Notes: a model not told the origin generated them from the letters alone. Positions 1 through 5,703 are shown, numbered from the stretch's first letter. The stretch is 7,988 bases of DNA from a bacterium (GCA_027017505.1 JALUQR010000187.1:1-7988), one strand, 5' to 3'. A program made the numbers and translations.

Positions 1-182
1 GTCCCAACAGGCTTATAGGAAACATCGAAAGGTTCATAACACCGCTGAGCAAAAGGGTTGGCTGGAGAAGTGACCTTGCAATGGATGAGTTCATAGAAAA
101 AAGCGCCATAAAGGTGGAGAAAAAGTTCAAACTCAAAAAGATAGACTTCTGGCACCTTATATTTGCAACCAACGAAAAGTAA
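1..182 (+). CDS. C-terminal end of a probable class I SAM-dependent methyltransferase (partial)
   Basis: The reading frame is open from the left edge (first full codon at 3) and stops with TAA at 180-182, giving 59 C-terminal residues. The segment has a helical stretch (NRLIGNIERFITPLSKRV), then GWRSDLAMDEFIE, a Lys-rich stretch, and a terminal beta-like IDFWHLIFATNEK. The pattern 'GWRxDL..xxF' followed by a short final strand is like the end of UbiE/phospholipid-N-methyltransferase-type class I methyltransferases. The SAM-binding motifs would lie upstream of the window, so the family call is an inference from the tail only. The next gene starts about 13 nt downstream, or overlaps it if the earlier TTG is used, so the two are probably co-transcribed. 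There is no base composition shift relative to the neighbours. Confidence 0.5.
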   Translation, partial: PNRLIGNIERFITPLSKRVGWRSDLAMDEFIEKSAIKVEKKFKLKKIDFWHLIFATNEK

Positions 183-195
183 AAACGGTACAAGA

Positions 196-693
196 TTGCA
201 TGCAACGGACAGACAAAAGCCCCTCTCTGTAAAGATCCTTCCCATGAGCGAGGAAGACATAGACGAGGTGATAAGGATCGAAAGGCTCTCCTTTCCAAAC
301 CCCTGGACGCGTGGGTTCTTCGAACGGGAGCTCAGAAACCCCATATCCTATGCCTTCGTTGAAAAGATAGAGGAGAAGGGCAGGCTCCGCCTTGCAGGAT
401 ACATAGTGTTCTGGATAGTAACAGACGAGGCACACATACTGAACATAGCAGTTGACCCCGAGCTCAGAAGACAGGGGCTTGCAAAAAGGCTTCTTTGTGT
501 GGCACTATCCTTCATGGAAGACAGAGGTGTGGATGTGGTGCACCTTGAGGTGAGAAGGTCAAACACACCTGCAATAAACCTCTACAGAAGATTCGGCTTC
601 GAAGAGGTGTACATAAGGGAAAACTACTACGGCAACGAAGATGCCATAGTGATGAGGCTTGTCTTCAGACACAAAAGCCATATCATTCCATAG
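196..693 (+). CDS. rimI: RimI-family GNAT N-acetyltransferase (ribosomal-protein-alanine acetyltransferase type)
   Basis: Cytoplasmic acetyltransferase predicted to move the acetyl group of acetyl-CoA to a protein N-terminus; the RimI type acts on ribosomal protein S18. With the start at 196 it has 165 residues, near the usual 150-165. Visible signatures are the N-terminal RimI block IERLSFPNPW (around 29-37), GNAT motif A (residues 80-99, acetyl-CoA loop RRQGLA), a Glu in HLEVR (118) and a Tyr in NLYRRFGF (130). The last two have the 12-residue spacing of the catalytic Glu/Tyr pair known in Salmonella RimI. The start is uncertain: the frame is open from TTG 163, with TTG 196 and ATG 244 as alternatives. 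I prefer 196 because ATG 244 would remove the first beta strand (SVKILPM) and 163 overlaps the previous gene. None has a clear Shine-Dalgarno, so translation may be coupled to the gene upstream. pyrK follows after 8 bp. Confidence 0.85.
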   Translation: MHATDRQKPLSVKILPMSEEDIDEVIRIERLSFPNPWTRGFFERELRNPISYAFVEKIEEKGRLRLAGYIVFWIVTDEAHILNIAVDPELRRQGLAKRLLCVALSFMEDRGVDVVHLEVRRSNTPAINLYRRFGFEEVYIRENYYGNEDAIVMRLVFRHKSHIIP

Positions 694-701
694 AACCCTT
701 T

Positions 702-1460
702 ATGTCCAGAACCGGTATTACAGAAACTGTGGAGGTAATATCCAACACGGCCCTTCTGCCAGGCCACTACAGGATGACCCTGGGCTGGAACCCTGCAGAT
801 GTGAGGCCTGGCCAGTTTGTGATGCTCCGTACAGGCCATGGTTTTGACCCCCTTTTGAGAAGACCCTTCTGCATATACAACACAAAAGAGGGTTGCGTTG
901 AGATTCTCTACAGGGTGGTGGGAAGGGGCACATCCATCATGGCAGGGCTTAAAAGGGGAGACAGGGTTGATGTGCTGGGTCCACTGGGCAATGGCTTTGA
1001 GCTCTCGGAGATAGATGATGTGCTCATGGTTGCAGGTGGTATGGGGATTGTGCCGTTCTACCTGGTTGCAAAGGAGCTTCTTAAAAGGGGTAAAACACCA
1101 GGGCTTCTGTATGGTGTTAAGAAAGAGGAGGAGCTCACACTTGCAGACGATTTGAGGGAGCTTGGTGTGAAGATAAGCTCTGTGGTTGAAGAAAGGGATG
1201 GAAGGCTGGTTACAGAGCTACTTGAAGAGACACCCCCTGCGGGAAAAACTGTGCTTGCCTGTGGCCCCAGGGAGATGCTCAAAAGGGTTGCATCCCTGTG
1301 TGAGTCACGGGGCGTGGAGTGTCTGGTCTCGCTTGAGACCAGCATGGCGTGTGGCATGGGTGTGTGCATGGGATGTGCTGTTGAAACCCCTGCAGGCTAC
1401 CGTATGGTCTGTGCGGACGGGCCTGTGTTCAACGCAAGGGAGCTTAAATGGACACCGTAG
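702..1460 (+). CDS. pyrK: Dihydroorotate dehydrogenase B, electron-transfer subunit PyrK
   Basis: A 252-residue FAD/[2Fe-2S] subunit that passes electrons between the FMN of PyrD and NAD+, in pyrimidine synthesis. The N-terminal ferredoxin-reductase-like FAD domain carries RPFCIY (54-59) and GPLGNGF (93-99). The NAD-binding domain carries AGGMGIVP (111-118) and CGPREML (187-193). The C-terminal cluster ligands are C217, C222, C225 and C237 (CX4CX2CX11C), the arrangement expected for PyrK. The start is ATG 702, 8 bp after rimI; there is no strong Shine-Dalgarno, which fits coupled translation. The end overlaps pyrD by 13 bp, consistent with co-translation of the two subunits of one heterotetramer. 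The length is normal for the family and I see no defect. Confidence 0.95.
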   Translation: MSRTGITETVEVISNTALLPGHYRMTLGWNPADVRPGQFVMLRTGHGFDPLLRRPFCIYNTKEGCVEILYRVVGRGTSIMAGLKRGDRVDVLGPLGNGFELSEIDDVLMVAGGMGIVPFYLVAKELLKRGKTPGLLYGVKKEEELTLADDLRELGVKISSVVEERDGRLVTELLEETPPAGKTVLACGPREMLKRVASLCESRGVECLVSLETSMACGMGVCMGCAVETPAGYRMVCADGPVFNARELKWTP

Positions 1461-2368
1461 ATACAACTGTCCACATAACAGAGGGTCTTGTGCTTAAGAA
1501 CCCCGTAATGGTTGCCTCGGGCACCTTTGGTTACGGGCTTGAGTTTGCAGAGTTTATGGACATATCCATGCTCGGTGCCGTTGTTGTAAAGGGGCTTTCC
1601 CTGAGGCCAAGAAGGGGCAACCCCCCGCCCCGTATTGTGGAGACCCCTGCAGGGCTTATAAACGCCATAGGGCTTCAGAACATAGGGGTTGAACGCTTCG
1701 TAAAGGACAGGCTTCCACAGCTAAGGGAGCTCGGTGCCACCGTTGTGGCAAACATATTCGGTGAGTCCGTGGACGAATACCACCAGGTGGCCAGCATACT
1801 AAACGATGCAGAGGGTGTAAGTGCCATAGAGATAAACATCTCCTGCCCAAATGTTAAAAAGGGTGGACTTGGGTTCGGACAGGATCCCTCCTCTGCAGGC
1901 GAGGTTGTCTCTGCTGTAAGGGAAGCAACAGGGCTACCCCTTATAACAAAGCTCTCTCCAGACACACCTGACCTCAGGGCAATGATAGATGCTGTGGAAT
2001 CCTCAGGCACATCTGCAATATCCCTCATAAACACCATACCAGCAATGGCAATAGATGTGGAAAGAAGGCGTCCCGTGCTTTCAACCGTTACGGGGGGGCT
2101 ATCAGGGCCTGCCATAAAACCCATAGCATTGAGGCTTGTCTGGCAGGCGGTAAGGTATGCAAAAGTGCCTGTGATAGGTATTGGCGGGATAATGACAGGA
2201 AAAGACGCCCTTGAATTCATCATAGCAGGTGCCCGTGCTGTGCAGGTGGGCACACTCAACCTCATAGAGCCCGGCGGTGCACTGAGGGTGATAAGGGAGA
2301 TAGAGAGCTACATGCGAAAACACGGATTCAAGAACATGGAGGAACTTACTGGCTCGCTTGTTCTGTAA
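1448..2368 (+). CDS. pyrD: Dihydroorotate dehydrogenase class 1B, catalytic subunit PyrD
   Basis: FMN enzyme of 306 residues oxidising dihydroorotate to orotate in the cytosol, the fourth step of UMP synthesis, paired with PyrK so that NAD+ is the acceptor. Motifs in order: NPVMVASGTFGYG (18-30) and VVKGLS (46-51) at the FMN/substrate site, TPAGLINAIGLQN (66-78), the catalytic loop INISCPNVKKGG with C133 as the class 1 active-site base (class 2 enzymes use Ser), GGLSGPAIKP near 216-225, and the phosphate-binding end PVIGIGGI...GARAVQVGT. Start ATG 1448 lies inside the end of pyrK (13-bp overlap). The 3' end runs 23 bp into the convergent mrp gene. No terminator hairpin is visible after the stop, so transcripts may run antisense into mrp. 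Confidence 0.96.
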   Translation: MDTVDTTVHITEGLVLKNPVMVASGTFGYGLEFAEFMDISMLGAVVVKGLSLRPRRGNPPPRIVETPAGLINAIGLQNIGVERFVKDRLPQLRELGATVVANIFGESVDEYHQVASILNDAEGVSAIEINISCPNVKKGGLGFGQDPSSAGEVVSAVREATGLPLITKLSPDTPDLRAMIDAVESSGTSAISLINTIPAMAIDVERRRPVLSTVTGGLSGPAIKPIALRLVWQAVRYAKVPVIGIGGIMTGKDALEFIIAGARAVQVGTLNLIEPGGALRVIREIESYMRKHGFKNMEELTGSLVL

Positions 2369-3419
2369 GGGATATGACGCTTATCTTTGCTGCCACCTTT
2401 TTTGCAATCTCCATGAATGCCCTTGCCTGGGCTGACTCTGGGTTGCCCTCCACAACGGGAACTCCCCTGTCTCCACCTTCCCTTATTGACGGGTCTATGG
2501 GTATTGTGCCAAGCAGTTCCACACCGTATCTCTGGGCTGTTTTTTCTCCACCACCGTGGCTGAATATCTCTGTTGTCTGCCCGCAGTGGGGGCATACAAA
2601 GTAGCTCATGTTCTCCACTATACCCAGTATGGGCACATTCACCTCTTTGAACATCTTTATGGCACGCCTTGCATCTATGAGGGCCACATCCTGCGGGGTG
2701 GTTACCACCACAGAGCCTGTAAGTGGTATGGTCTGCACCAGTGTGAGCTGTGCATCGCCTGTTCCAGGCGGAAGGTCTATGACAAGGTAGTCCAGCTCTC
2801 CCCAGGCAACACCCTTGAGAAACTGCTGTACAAGTTGCATCACAAGCGGGCCTCTCCATATAAGCGGGGTTTCTTCATCGAGCATGAACCCCACGCTCAT
2901 AAGCTTAACCCCGTGGCTCTCAACTGGTATGAGCTTTTTATCCTCTGTTGTGTGAACCTCCTTGTGCACACCCATCATCGTGGGCACACTCGGGCCATAA
3001 AGGTCTGTATCAAGAAGACCAACCCTTGCACCCATCTTGGCAAGAGACAGAGCAAGGTTTACCGAAACAGTGGATTTACCAACCCCGCCCTTTCCGCTTG
3101 CGACCGCTATGGTGTTTCTGACCCCTTCTATGGGTTCCTTCTGTGGTGTCCTCTTTGTCCTGGGTACCTCTGATGATACATTCACAACCACCTCTTTGAC
3201 CCCTGGTATGGCCTCAACCGCCTTTCTTGCATTCTCCTCAAGCTCCTTTTTAAGCGGACAGGCAGGGGTTGTGAGAACAAGCGAAAAACTCACCCTACCG
3301 CCATCTATCCTTATGTTTCTTATCATGTTGAGGGTTACAAGGTCCTTACCCAGTTCGGGGTCCATGACCTTTTTCAGTGCGTCAAGCACCTGTGCCTGGG
3401 TTAGCTCTGGTTTTTCCAT
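2346..3419 (-). CDS. mrp: Mrp/NBP35-family Fe-S cluster carrier ATPase with N-terminal MIP18 (DUF59) domain
   Basis: A 357-residue cytoplasmic P-loop ATPase that in the family (ApbC/Mrp/Nbp35) holds and delivers [4Fe-4S] clusters to apoproteins. Residues ~6-85 form a MIP18/DUF59 domain (MDPELGKDLVTLNMI, then TPACP with C54). The ATPase follows: deviant Walker A SGKGGVGKS (108-116), switch motif DTDLYGPS (137-144), DLPPGTGD (215-222), and the cluster-binding CPHC (C276, C279), which sits at the dimer interface in the family. Start ATG 3419 has AAGGAG just upstream, overlapping the stop of the preceding gene (4-bp gap), so it is the last gene of the minus operon. Its presence with Nfu, ferredoxin and DUF542/DUF1858 genes points to Fe-S assembly or repair. 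The 3' end overlaps convergent pyrD. Confidence 0.94.
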   Translation of the reverse strand: MEKPELTQAQVLDALKKVMDPELGKDLVTLNMIRNIRIDGGRVSFSLVLTTPACPLKKELEENARKAVEAIPGVKEVVVNVSSEVPRTKRTPQKEPIEGVRNTIAVASGKGGVGKSTVSVNLALSLAKMGARVGLLDTDLYGPSVPTMMGVHKEVHTTEDKKLIPVESHGVKLMSVGFMLDEETPLIWRGPLVMQLVQQFLKGVAWGELDYLVIDLPPGTGDAQLTLVQTIPLTGSVVVTTPQDVALIDARRAIKMFKEVNVPILGIVENMSYFVCPHCGQTTEIFSHGGGEKTAQRYGVELLGTIPIDPSIREGGDRGVPVVEGNPESAQARAFMEIAKKVAAKISVISLTEQASQ

Positions 3420-3423
3420 CTTT

Positions 3424-4095
3424 CTACTCTCCTTTTGTCTTAAGCCATATGTCCTCGCAGAGGAGGTCTCCCCTTGCGAGGCTTTTTGTTTTCATGTGTT
3501 TTACACCGTCTATTGCGTCACAGAAGCCATCCACCCATCTTGAAAGATATTCGCACATGAGTGCATCACTTACACCTGCATTCTGCCAGTACCTGCGGTG
3601 CAGACAGCTTTTGTGCCTTTCGATGAACTTCTTGTGTGGTTTCTGCTCTATCTCCACCACATGGTCACAGGGCATGCCATCGAGAAAGAAGTTTCTCAGT
3701 ATGGTGTAGAGTTTCTCCGGTATGGGGTTTTTCACCCCGTATTCCTCCACAGCCTCCTCGCCCTTTCTTCTTCCGTGTCTGTAGGCAAGCTCAAGGATAA
3801 ACCCCTCTGCGTCATCACCGAACTCCTCTAAGAAGGCTTTTATTATGGATGCCTCTCTGGTCTCCACCCTTTCTATGGATTCTGCGAGGAACTCGTGTAT
3901 GGGCATATTACCTATGAGTTTCTCGAGCGGTCTGTCAAAGTGTTCGCCGAATCTTTTAAGCACCTTGTCTGCCACATCGGTGGCCTTTTTGCCAAACCGT
4001 TTTGCAAACTCTCTACAGAGGAACCTCTCCCTTTCTTCCACTATGAGTATTTTTTTAAAGAGCCAGTGGTGGATTGGACCCAGAAAAAGACTCAT
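3424..4095 (-). CDS. Uncharacterised Cys-rich protein, possibly L-2-amino-thiazoline-4-carboxylate hydrolase-like
   Basis: Soluble 223-residue protein with no signal peptide or membrane helix. The N-terminus begins MSLFLGPIHHWLF, with His-His at 9-10. The middle is charged and helical. The C-terminal ~80 residues carry regularly placed cysteines (C143, C164, C181, C192, C213) in a pattern HKSCLHRRYW ... CEYLSRW ... SLARGDLLCEDIW. The ending 'GD..C' and the preceding Cys placement resemble the ATC-hydrolase-like family (PF14196), whose members often occur beside redox genes. That call is by eye and moderate at best, and no reaction is asserted. The start is ATG 4095: AAGGAGC lies at 4103-4109, 7 nt upstream, whereas the in-frame TTG at 4101 is too close to that site. 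It is followed by mrp after 4 bp. The Cys/His content could support metal or thiol chemistry. Confidence 0.72.
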   Translation of the reverse strand: MSLFLGPIHHWLFKKILIVEERERFLCREFAKRFGKKATDVADKVLKRFGEHFDRPLEKLIGNMPIHEFLAESIERVETREASIIKAFLEEFGDDAEGFILELAYRHGRRKGEEAVEEYGVKNPIPEKLYTILRNFFLDGMPCDHVVEIEQKPHKKFIERHKSCLHRRYWQNAGVSDALMCEYLSRWVDGFCDAIDGVKHMKTKSLARGDLLCEDIWLKTKGE

Positions 4096-4170
4096 CGGCA
4101 ATGCTCCTTAAATACAGGCGGTACCGTTCGGGCTTTGTGTGTTGATTGATAAGGTGGATGATTTCCTCGC

Positions 4171-4377
4171 TTACTGTTTTTCTTCTGATGCAACCCTGTT
4201 GAGTTCTTCGAGGAGTTCCTCAAGGGGGGCTCCGTCTCTACGGGCAGCCTCTTCAAGGGTTGCCATTCCTCCACAGCATGAGTCTATGTTGAATCTGGTG
4301 AATACCCCGATGGTCTTCGGATAGTCCTTTATGACATCGTTTACTATTCTGTCCTTTGTTATCTTTGCTACCTTCAT
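4171..4377 (-). CDS. Standalone ScdA/YtfE N-terminal domain (DUF542) protein
   Basis: A 68-residue protein matching only the N-terminal domain of the di-iron Fe-S repair proteins ScdA/YtfE (RIC). It shows DVIKDYPKTIGVFTRF, then IDSCCGG (C34-C35-G36-G37), then a two-helix tail TLEEAARRDGAPLEELLEEL. The CCGG signature and the 'TLxxAA' that follows match YtfE closely. The C-terminal hemerythrin-like di-iron domain of full-length RIC is absent, and nothing like it is encoded nearby, so this is a single-domain form rather than a visible frameshift. Start ATG 4377 overlaps the stop of the upstream DUF1858 gene by 4 bp (ATGA), so the two are translationally coupled. Family knowledge links this domain to repair of clusters damaged by NO or peroxide; a thiol or metal-handling role here is inferred. 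Confidence 0.88.
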   Translation of the reverse strand: MKVAKITKDRIVNDVIKDYPKTIGVFTRFNIDSCCGGMATLEEAARRDGAPLEELLEELNRVASEEKQ

Positions 4378-4592
4378 TGTCCCTTCTCACTCTCCTCTGC
4401 AACTTCGTTAAGCTCTTTAAGTATTTCCTCCACATCCACACCGTGCATGGTTGCTCCAAAGGCTATGTCCTCTGTTTTGGCTCCAGGGCATGTAAAGCAT
4501 CCTGCCCCGAAGTACTTTATAAATACCTTCTCTGTTGCGGGATATTTCTCGAGCACCTCGCCTATGCTCATCTCTTTTGTTATCTTTGACAT
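4374..4592 (-). CDS. DUF1858 / hybrid-cluster-protein-associated redox-disulfide domain protein
   Basis: A 72-residue single-domain protein: ITKEMSIGEVLEKYPATEKVF, a CxxC at C32-C35 (GAGCFTCPGAKTED), then GATMHGVDVEEILKELN. This order (helix, Gly-Cys-x-x-Cys-Pro, 'HGVD', Leu-Asn) is that of the DUF1858 redox-disulfide domain, often encoded near hybrid cluster protein or Fe-S genes; its biochemical role is unknown. Start ATG 4592 has AAGGAGG (4603-4609) 10 nt upstream. The stop overlaps the start of the DUF542 gene by 4 bp. Both small proteins share a 'KYP/DYP..VF' helix before the cysteine motif and a C-terminal EEIL/EELL helix, so they may share one fold or a common origin. Membership in the Fe-S operon suggests a redox accessory role. 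Confidence 0.88.
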   Translation of the reverse strand: MSKITKEMSIGEVLEKYPATEKVFIKYFGAGCFTCPGAKTEDIAFGATMHGVDVEEILKELNEVAEESEKGQ

Positions 4593-4608
4593 ATCCTTTA
4601 AACCTCCT

Positions 4609-5031
4609 TTAAGTTTTTACTGGCGGTCTTCTGAGTGCCGGGGCTGGCTTTATGGTCATGAACATGTTGAGAACAAAGAGCACCACGGAGAGCCCCTCCA
4701 CAATGGAGAAAAGGTGCAGTACCATCATTCCACCGTTACCTGTTCCTGCTATAATCCAGCCCAGCGCCATACCAACAAGGCCTATGTTTGCTGTCCACAG
4801 CTGAACCATTGCGAGTCTGTCGCTCCACAGCGGTGTTCCGCTGAACCTTGGCAGTATGTGATAGCCCACCCCGTATATCATCATGCTCATCCAGCCAAGA
4901 AGGTTAAAATGTGTGTGTATGGGTCTGAACGGATACACAGGCCCTGCAACGGTCATGTATATGCCGATGAGCATGGCTATCACGAAGTATATCATGGCAC
5001 ACTTTATAAACCACACTGTTACCTTGCTCAT
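4609..5031 (-). CDS. Four-helix membrane protein resembling helices 9-12 of haem-copper oxidase subunit I
   Basis: A 140-residue integral membrane protein with four likely transmembrane helices (about 7-28, 40-60, 75-95, 103-127) and a short basic C-tail. Helix 2 begins RPIHTHFNLLGW and ends GYHILPRFSG. This resembles the helix-10 segment of cbb3-type subunit I, where the HxH pair binds the high- and low-spin haems and is followed by LGW and a Tyr...ILPR ending; helices 3-4 also follow the pattern of helices 11-12. H39, H41, H58 and H106 are possible haem ligands. Databases tend to label such small proteins 'cytochrome c oxidase subunit I'; at 140 residues it cannot be a complete oxidase. Start ATG 5031 has GGTGGGGAG upstream. 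It lies 18 bp after ferredoxin and 16 bp before the DUF1858 gene. Whether it partners the divergent 12-helix protein is open. Confidence 0.82.
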   Translation of the reverse strand: MSKVTVWFIKCAMIYFVIAMLIGIYMTVAGPVYPFRPIHTHFNLLGWMSMMIYGVGYHILPRFSGTPLWSDRLAMVQLWTANIGLVGMALGWIIAGTGNGGMMVLHLFSIVEGLSVVLFVLNMFMTIKPAPALRRPPVKT

Positions 5032-5049
5032 TGTATCTCCCCACCTTGA

Positions 5050-5241
5050 TTATTTTGCTCCTTCTGCCTTTTGAGGCACAGGTATGCAGGCCTCAACAGG
5101 GCATACCTCTGCACACCCGCCACATTCTGTGCACAGAGAGGGGTTTATTACATAGGGAGAGCCCTCCCTTATGGCACCCTCAGGGCATTCGTTCATGCAG
5201 GCACCACATTCCACACAGCTCTCAAGGATATAATAGGCCAT
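5050..5241 (-). CDS. 2[4Fe-4S] ferredoxin
   Basis: A 63-residue bacterial (clostridial-type) ferredoxin, a soluble low-potential electron carrier. Two cluster motifs are complete: C9-x2-C12-x2-C15-x3-C19-Pro and C37-x2-C40-x2-C43-x3-C47-Pro. As usual, C9/C12/C15/C47 would hold one cluster and C37/C40/C43/C19 the other. An extra Cys (C52) follows the second motif. The short C-terminal tail (IPVPQKAEGAK) is typical. Start ATG 5241 has GGAGGGTGG immediately upstream. It follows nfu after a 54-bp gap holding a small hairpin and precedes the four-helix membrane protein by 18 bp. It may supply electrons for cluster assembly or repair, or to the membrane proteins; the partner cannot be read from sequence. 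Confidence 0.95.
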   Translation of the reverse strand: MAYYILESCVECGACMNECPEGAIREGSPYVINPSLCTECGGCAEVCPVEACIPVPQKAEGAK

Positions 5242-5253
5242 CCACCCTCCCCG

Positions 5254-5269
5254 GTAAGGGAATCCTTAC
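5254..5269 (-). other. Small hairpin in the nfu-ferredoxin intergenic spacer
   Basis: A perfect 6-bp stem with a 4-nt loop: GTAAGG-GAAT-CCTTAC on the plus strand. In the minus-strand mRNA it lies between the nfu stop (5296) and the ferredoxin Shine-Dalgarno (5242-5251). No U-tract follows, so it is not a standard intrinsic terminator. It could be an mRNA processing or stability element, or chance. Confidence 0.3.
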
Positions 5270-5295
5270 TTTAGATAATGGCTCTCACACAGCGG

Positions 5296-5523
5296 TTATA
5301 CAGAGAGAACCTCTTTTACCTCGGGCACCCTCTCCTTTATTGCCCTTTCAACACCCATAACAAGTGTTATCTGGGCACTTGGACAGCCCGCACATGCACC
5401 CTGAAGCTGAACCTTTACGATGCCCTTTTCCTCATCCACATCCACAAGGCTCACATCGCCTCCATCTGCCTGCAAGGCAGGACGAATGCTGTTAAGTGCC
5501 TCTTCTACCTTCTCTCTCAGCAT
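5296..5523 (-). CDS. nfu: Nfu-type Fe-S cluster scaffold/carrier (NifU C-terminal domain)
   Basis: A 75-residue protein consisting only of the NifU C-terminal domain, which holds a [4Fe-4S] cluster in a homodimer and passes it to apoproteins. It starts with the typical helix MLREKVEEALNSIRPALQADGGDV, broken here as MLREKVEEAL (1-10) and IRPALQADGGDV (13-24), followed by beta strands and CAGCPSA (C44, C47), the cluster-binding CxxC. The end, VERAIKERVPEVKEVLSV, is standard. The frame is open further upstream, to 5610, but I choose ATG 5523: AAGGAGGTA (5532-5540) is 8 nt upstream, the added residues have no Nfu similarity, and the longer form would extend through the promoter and operator. It is the first gene of the seven-gene minus operon that ends with the Mrp cluster carrier. 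Confidence 0.94.
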   Translation of the reverse strand: MLREKVEEALNSIRPALQADGGDVSLVDVDEEKGIVKVQLQGACAGCPSAQITLVMGVERAIKERVPEVKEVLSV

Positions 5524-5556
5524 ATTATGCGTACCTCCTTGTTTATTGCAAAAATG

Positions 5557-5575
5557 TTTGATTATTATAATCAAA
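5557..5575. promoter_or_regulatory. Perfect 19-bp palindrome, candidate Rrf2/IscR-type operator
   Basis: TTTGATTAT-T-ATAATCAAA has 9-bp arms with no mismatch around one central base. It covers the -10 box and predicted start of the nfu operon promoter. Its outer half-site (TTTRATWA) and 19-bp length match the dyad in the rrf2 promoter at 7098-7116. The half-sites contain TTGAT/ATCAA as in FNR boxes, but the spacing is 7 rather than 4, so FNR is unlikely. Confidence 0.5.
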
Positions 5576-5592
5576 TTATATTGCCCTTTCAA
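5557..5592 (-). promoter_or_regulatory. Sigma-70 promoter of the nfu-mrp operon
   Basis: On the minus strand, TTGAAA (-35, plus positions 5587-5592) is separated by exactly 17 nt from a perfect TATAAT (-10, plus positions 5564-5569). Transcription would start near 5557, leaving a leader of about 35 nt with AAGGAGGTA before ATG 5523. The -10 box is wholly inside the palindrome at 5557-5575, so a bound regulator would block the promoter. Confidence 0.7.
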
Positions 5593-5603
5593 CCAATAAA
5601 ACA

Positions 5604-5617
5604 ATGACACTTGTCAG
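5604..5617. promoter_or_regulatory. Possible CRP/FNR-family (NNR/DNR-like) box
   Basis: The perfect 12-bp dyad TGACACTTGTCA (5605-5616) has half-sites TGAC and GTCA with a 4-nt spacer. It matches the inner 8 of 10 defined positions of the TTGAY-N4-RTCAA consensus; the outermost bases differ (A and G). It lies in the divergent region, about 53 bp upstream of the predicted nfu operon start, which is not a canonical activator position. It is weak evidence on its own. Confidence 0.22.
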
Positions 5618-5694
5618 GTTTAAAGTGTCTTCAGTGGTAATCTTCGGTAAAACGGGGCTTTTTGATAATTTTATGGTAAACACCTGCTGTTGTG

Positions 5695-5703
5695 TGCTAT
5701 TAT
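5695..5703 (+). promoter_or_regulatory. Extended -10 promoter of the 12-helix oxidase-like gene
   Basis: TGCTATTAT is an extended -10 element (TGn followed by TATTAT). No good -35 lies 16-18 nt upstream (GGTAAA at the expected place), as is common for extended -10 promoters. Transcription would start near 5710, ahead of AAGGAGG at 5721-5727 and ATG 5738. Upstream, TTTGATAA at 5661-5668 repeats the candidate operator half-site, but the matching second half is degenerate. Confidence 0.42.

Noticed and set aside
1675..2265. 196-codon open frame on the minus strand inside pyrD
   Set aside because: It is opposite a fully motif-supported PyrD, is low-complexity in Ser/Thr, and has no plausible ribosome-binding site context.
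2556..3173. 205-codon open frame on the plus strand inside mrp
   Set aside because: It is antisense to a gene with clear Walker A and CPHC motifs. Its own translation is rich in His, Cys and Tyr, with no family pattern, as expected of a shadow frame.
4447..5049. 200-codon open frame on the plus strand across the DUF1858 and four-helix genes
   Set aside because: It spans two real minus-strand genes and their ribosome-binding sites, and its translation has unnatural His/Cys/Tyr content.
5557..5575. Reading the palindrome as an FNR box
   Set aside because: The TTGAT and ATCAA half-sites are 7 nt apart instead of 4, and the palindrome is longer (9-bp arms). It fits better with the dyad upstream of rrf2.
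5524..5610. Upstream extension of nfu to an earlier start
   Set aside because: It would add residues unlike any Nfu protein and would run through the nfu Shine-Dalgarno, the -10 and -35 boxes and the palindrome. ATG 5523 has AAGGAGG at good spacing.
5650..5667. Intrinsic terminator at the AAAACGGGGCTTTTT stretch
   Set aside because: No GC-rich inverted repeat is present; only the flanking A and T runs can pair.
5661..5680. Third copy of the 19-bp operator near the 12-helix gene promoter
   Set aside because: Only the left half, TTTGATAA, matches; the right half is degenerate. It was kept as a remark and not called as a site.
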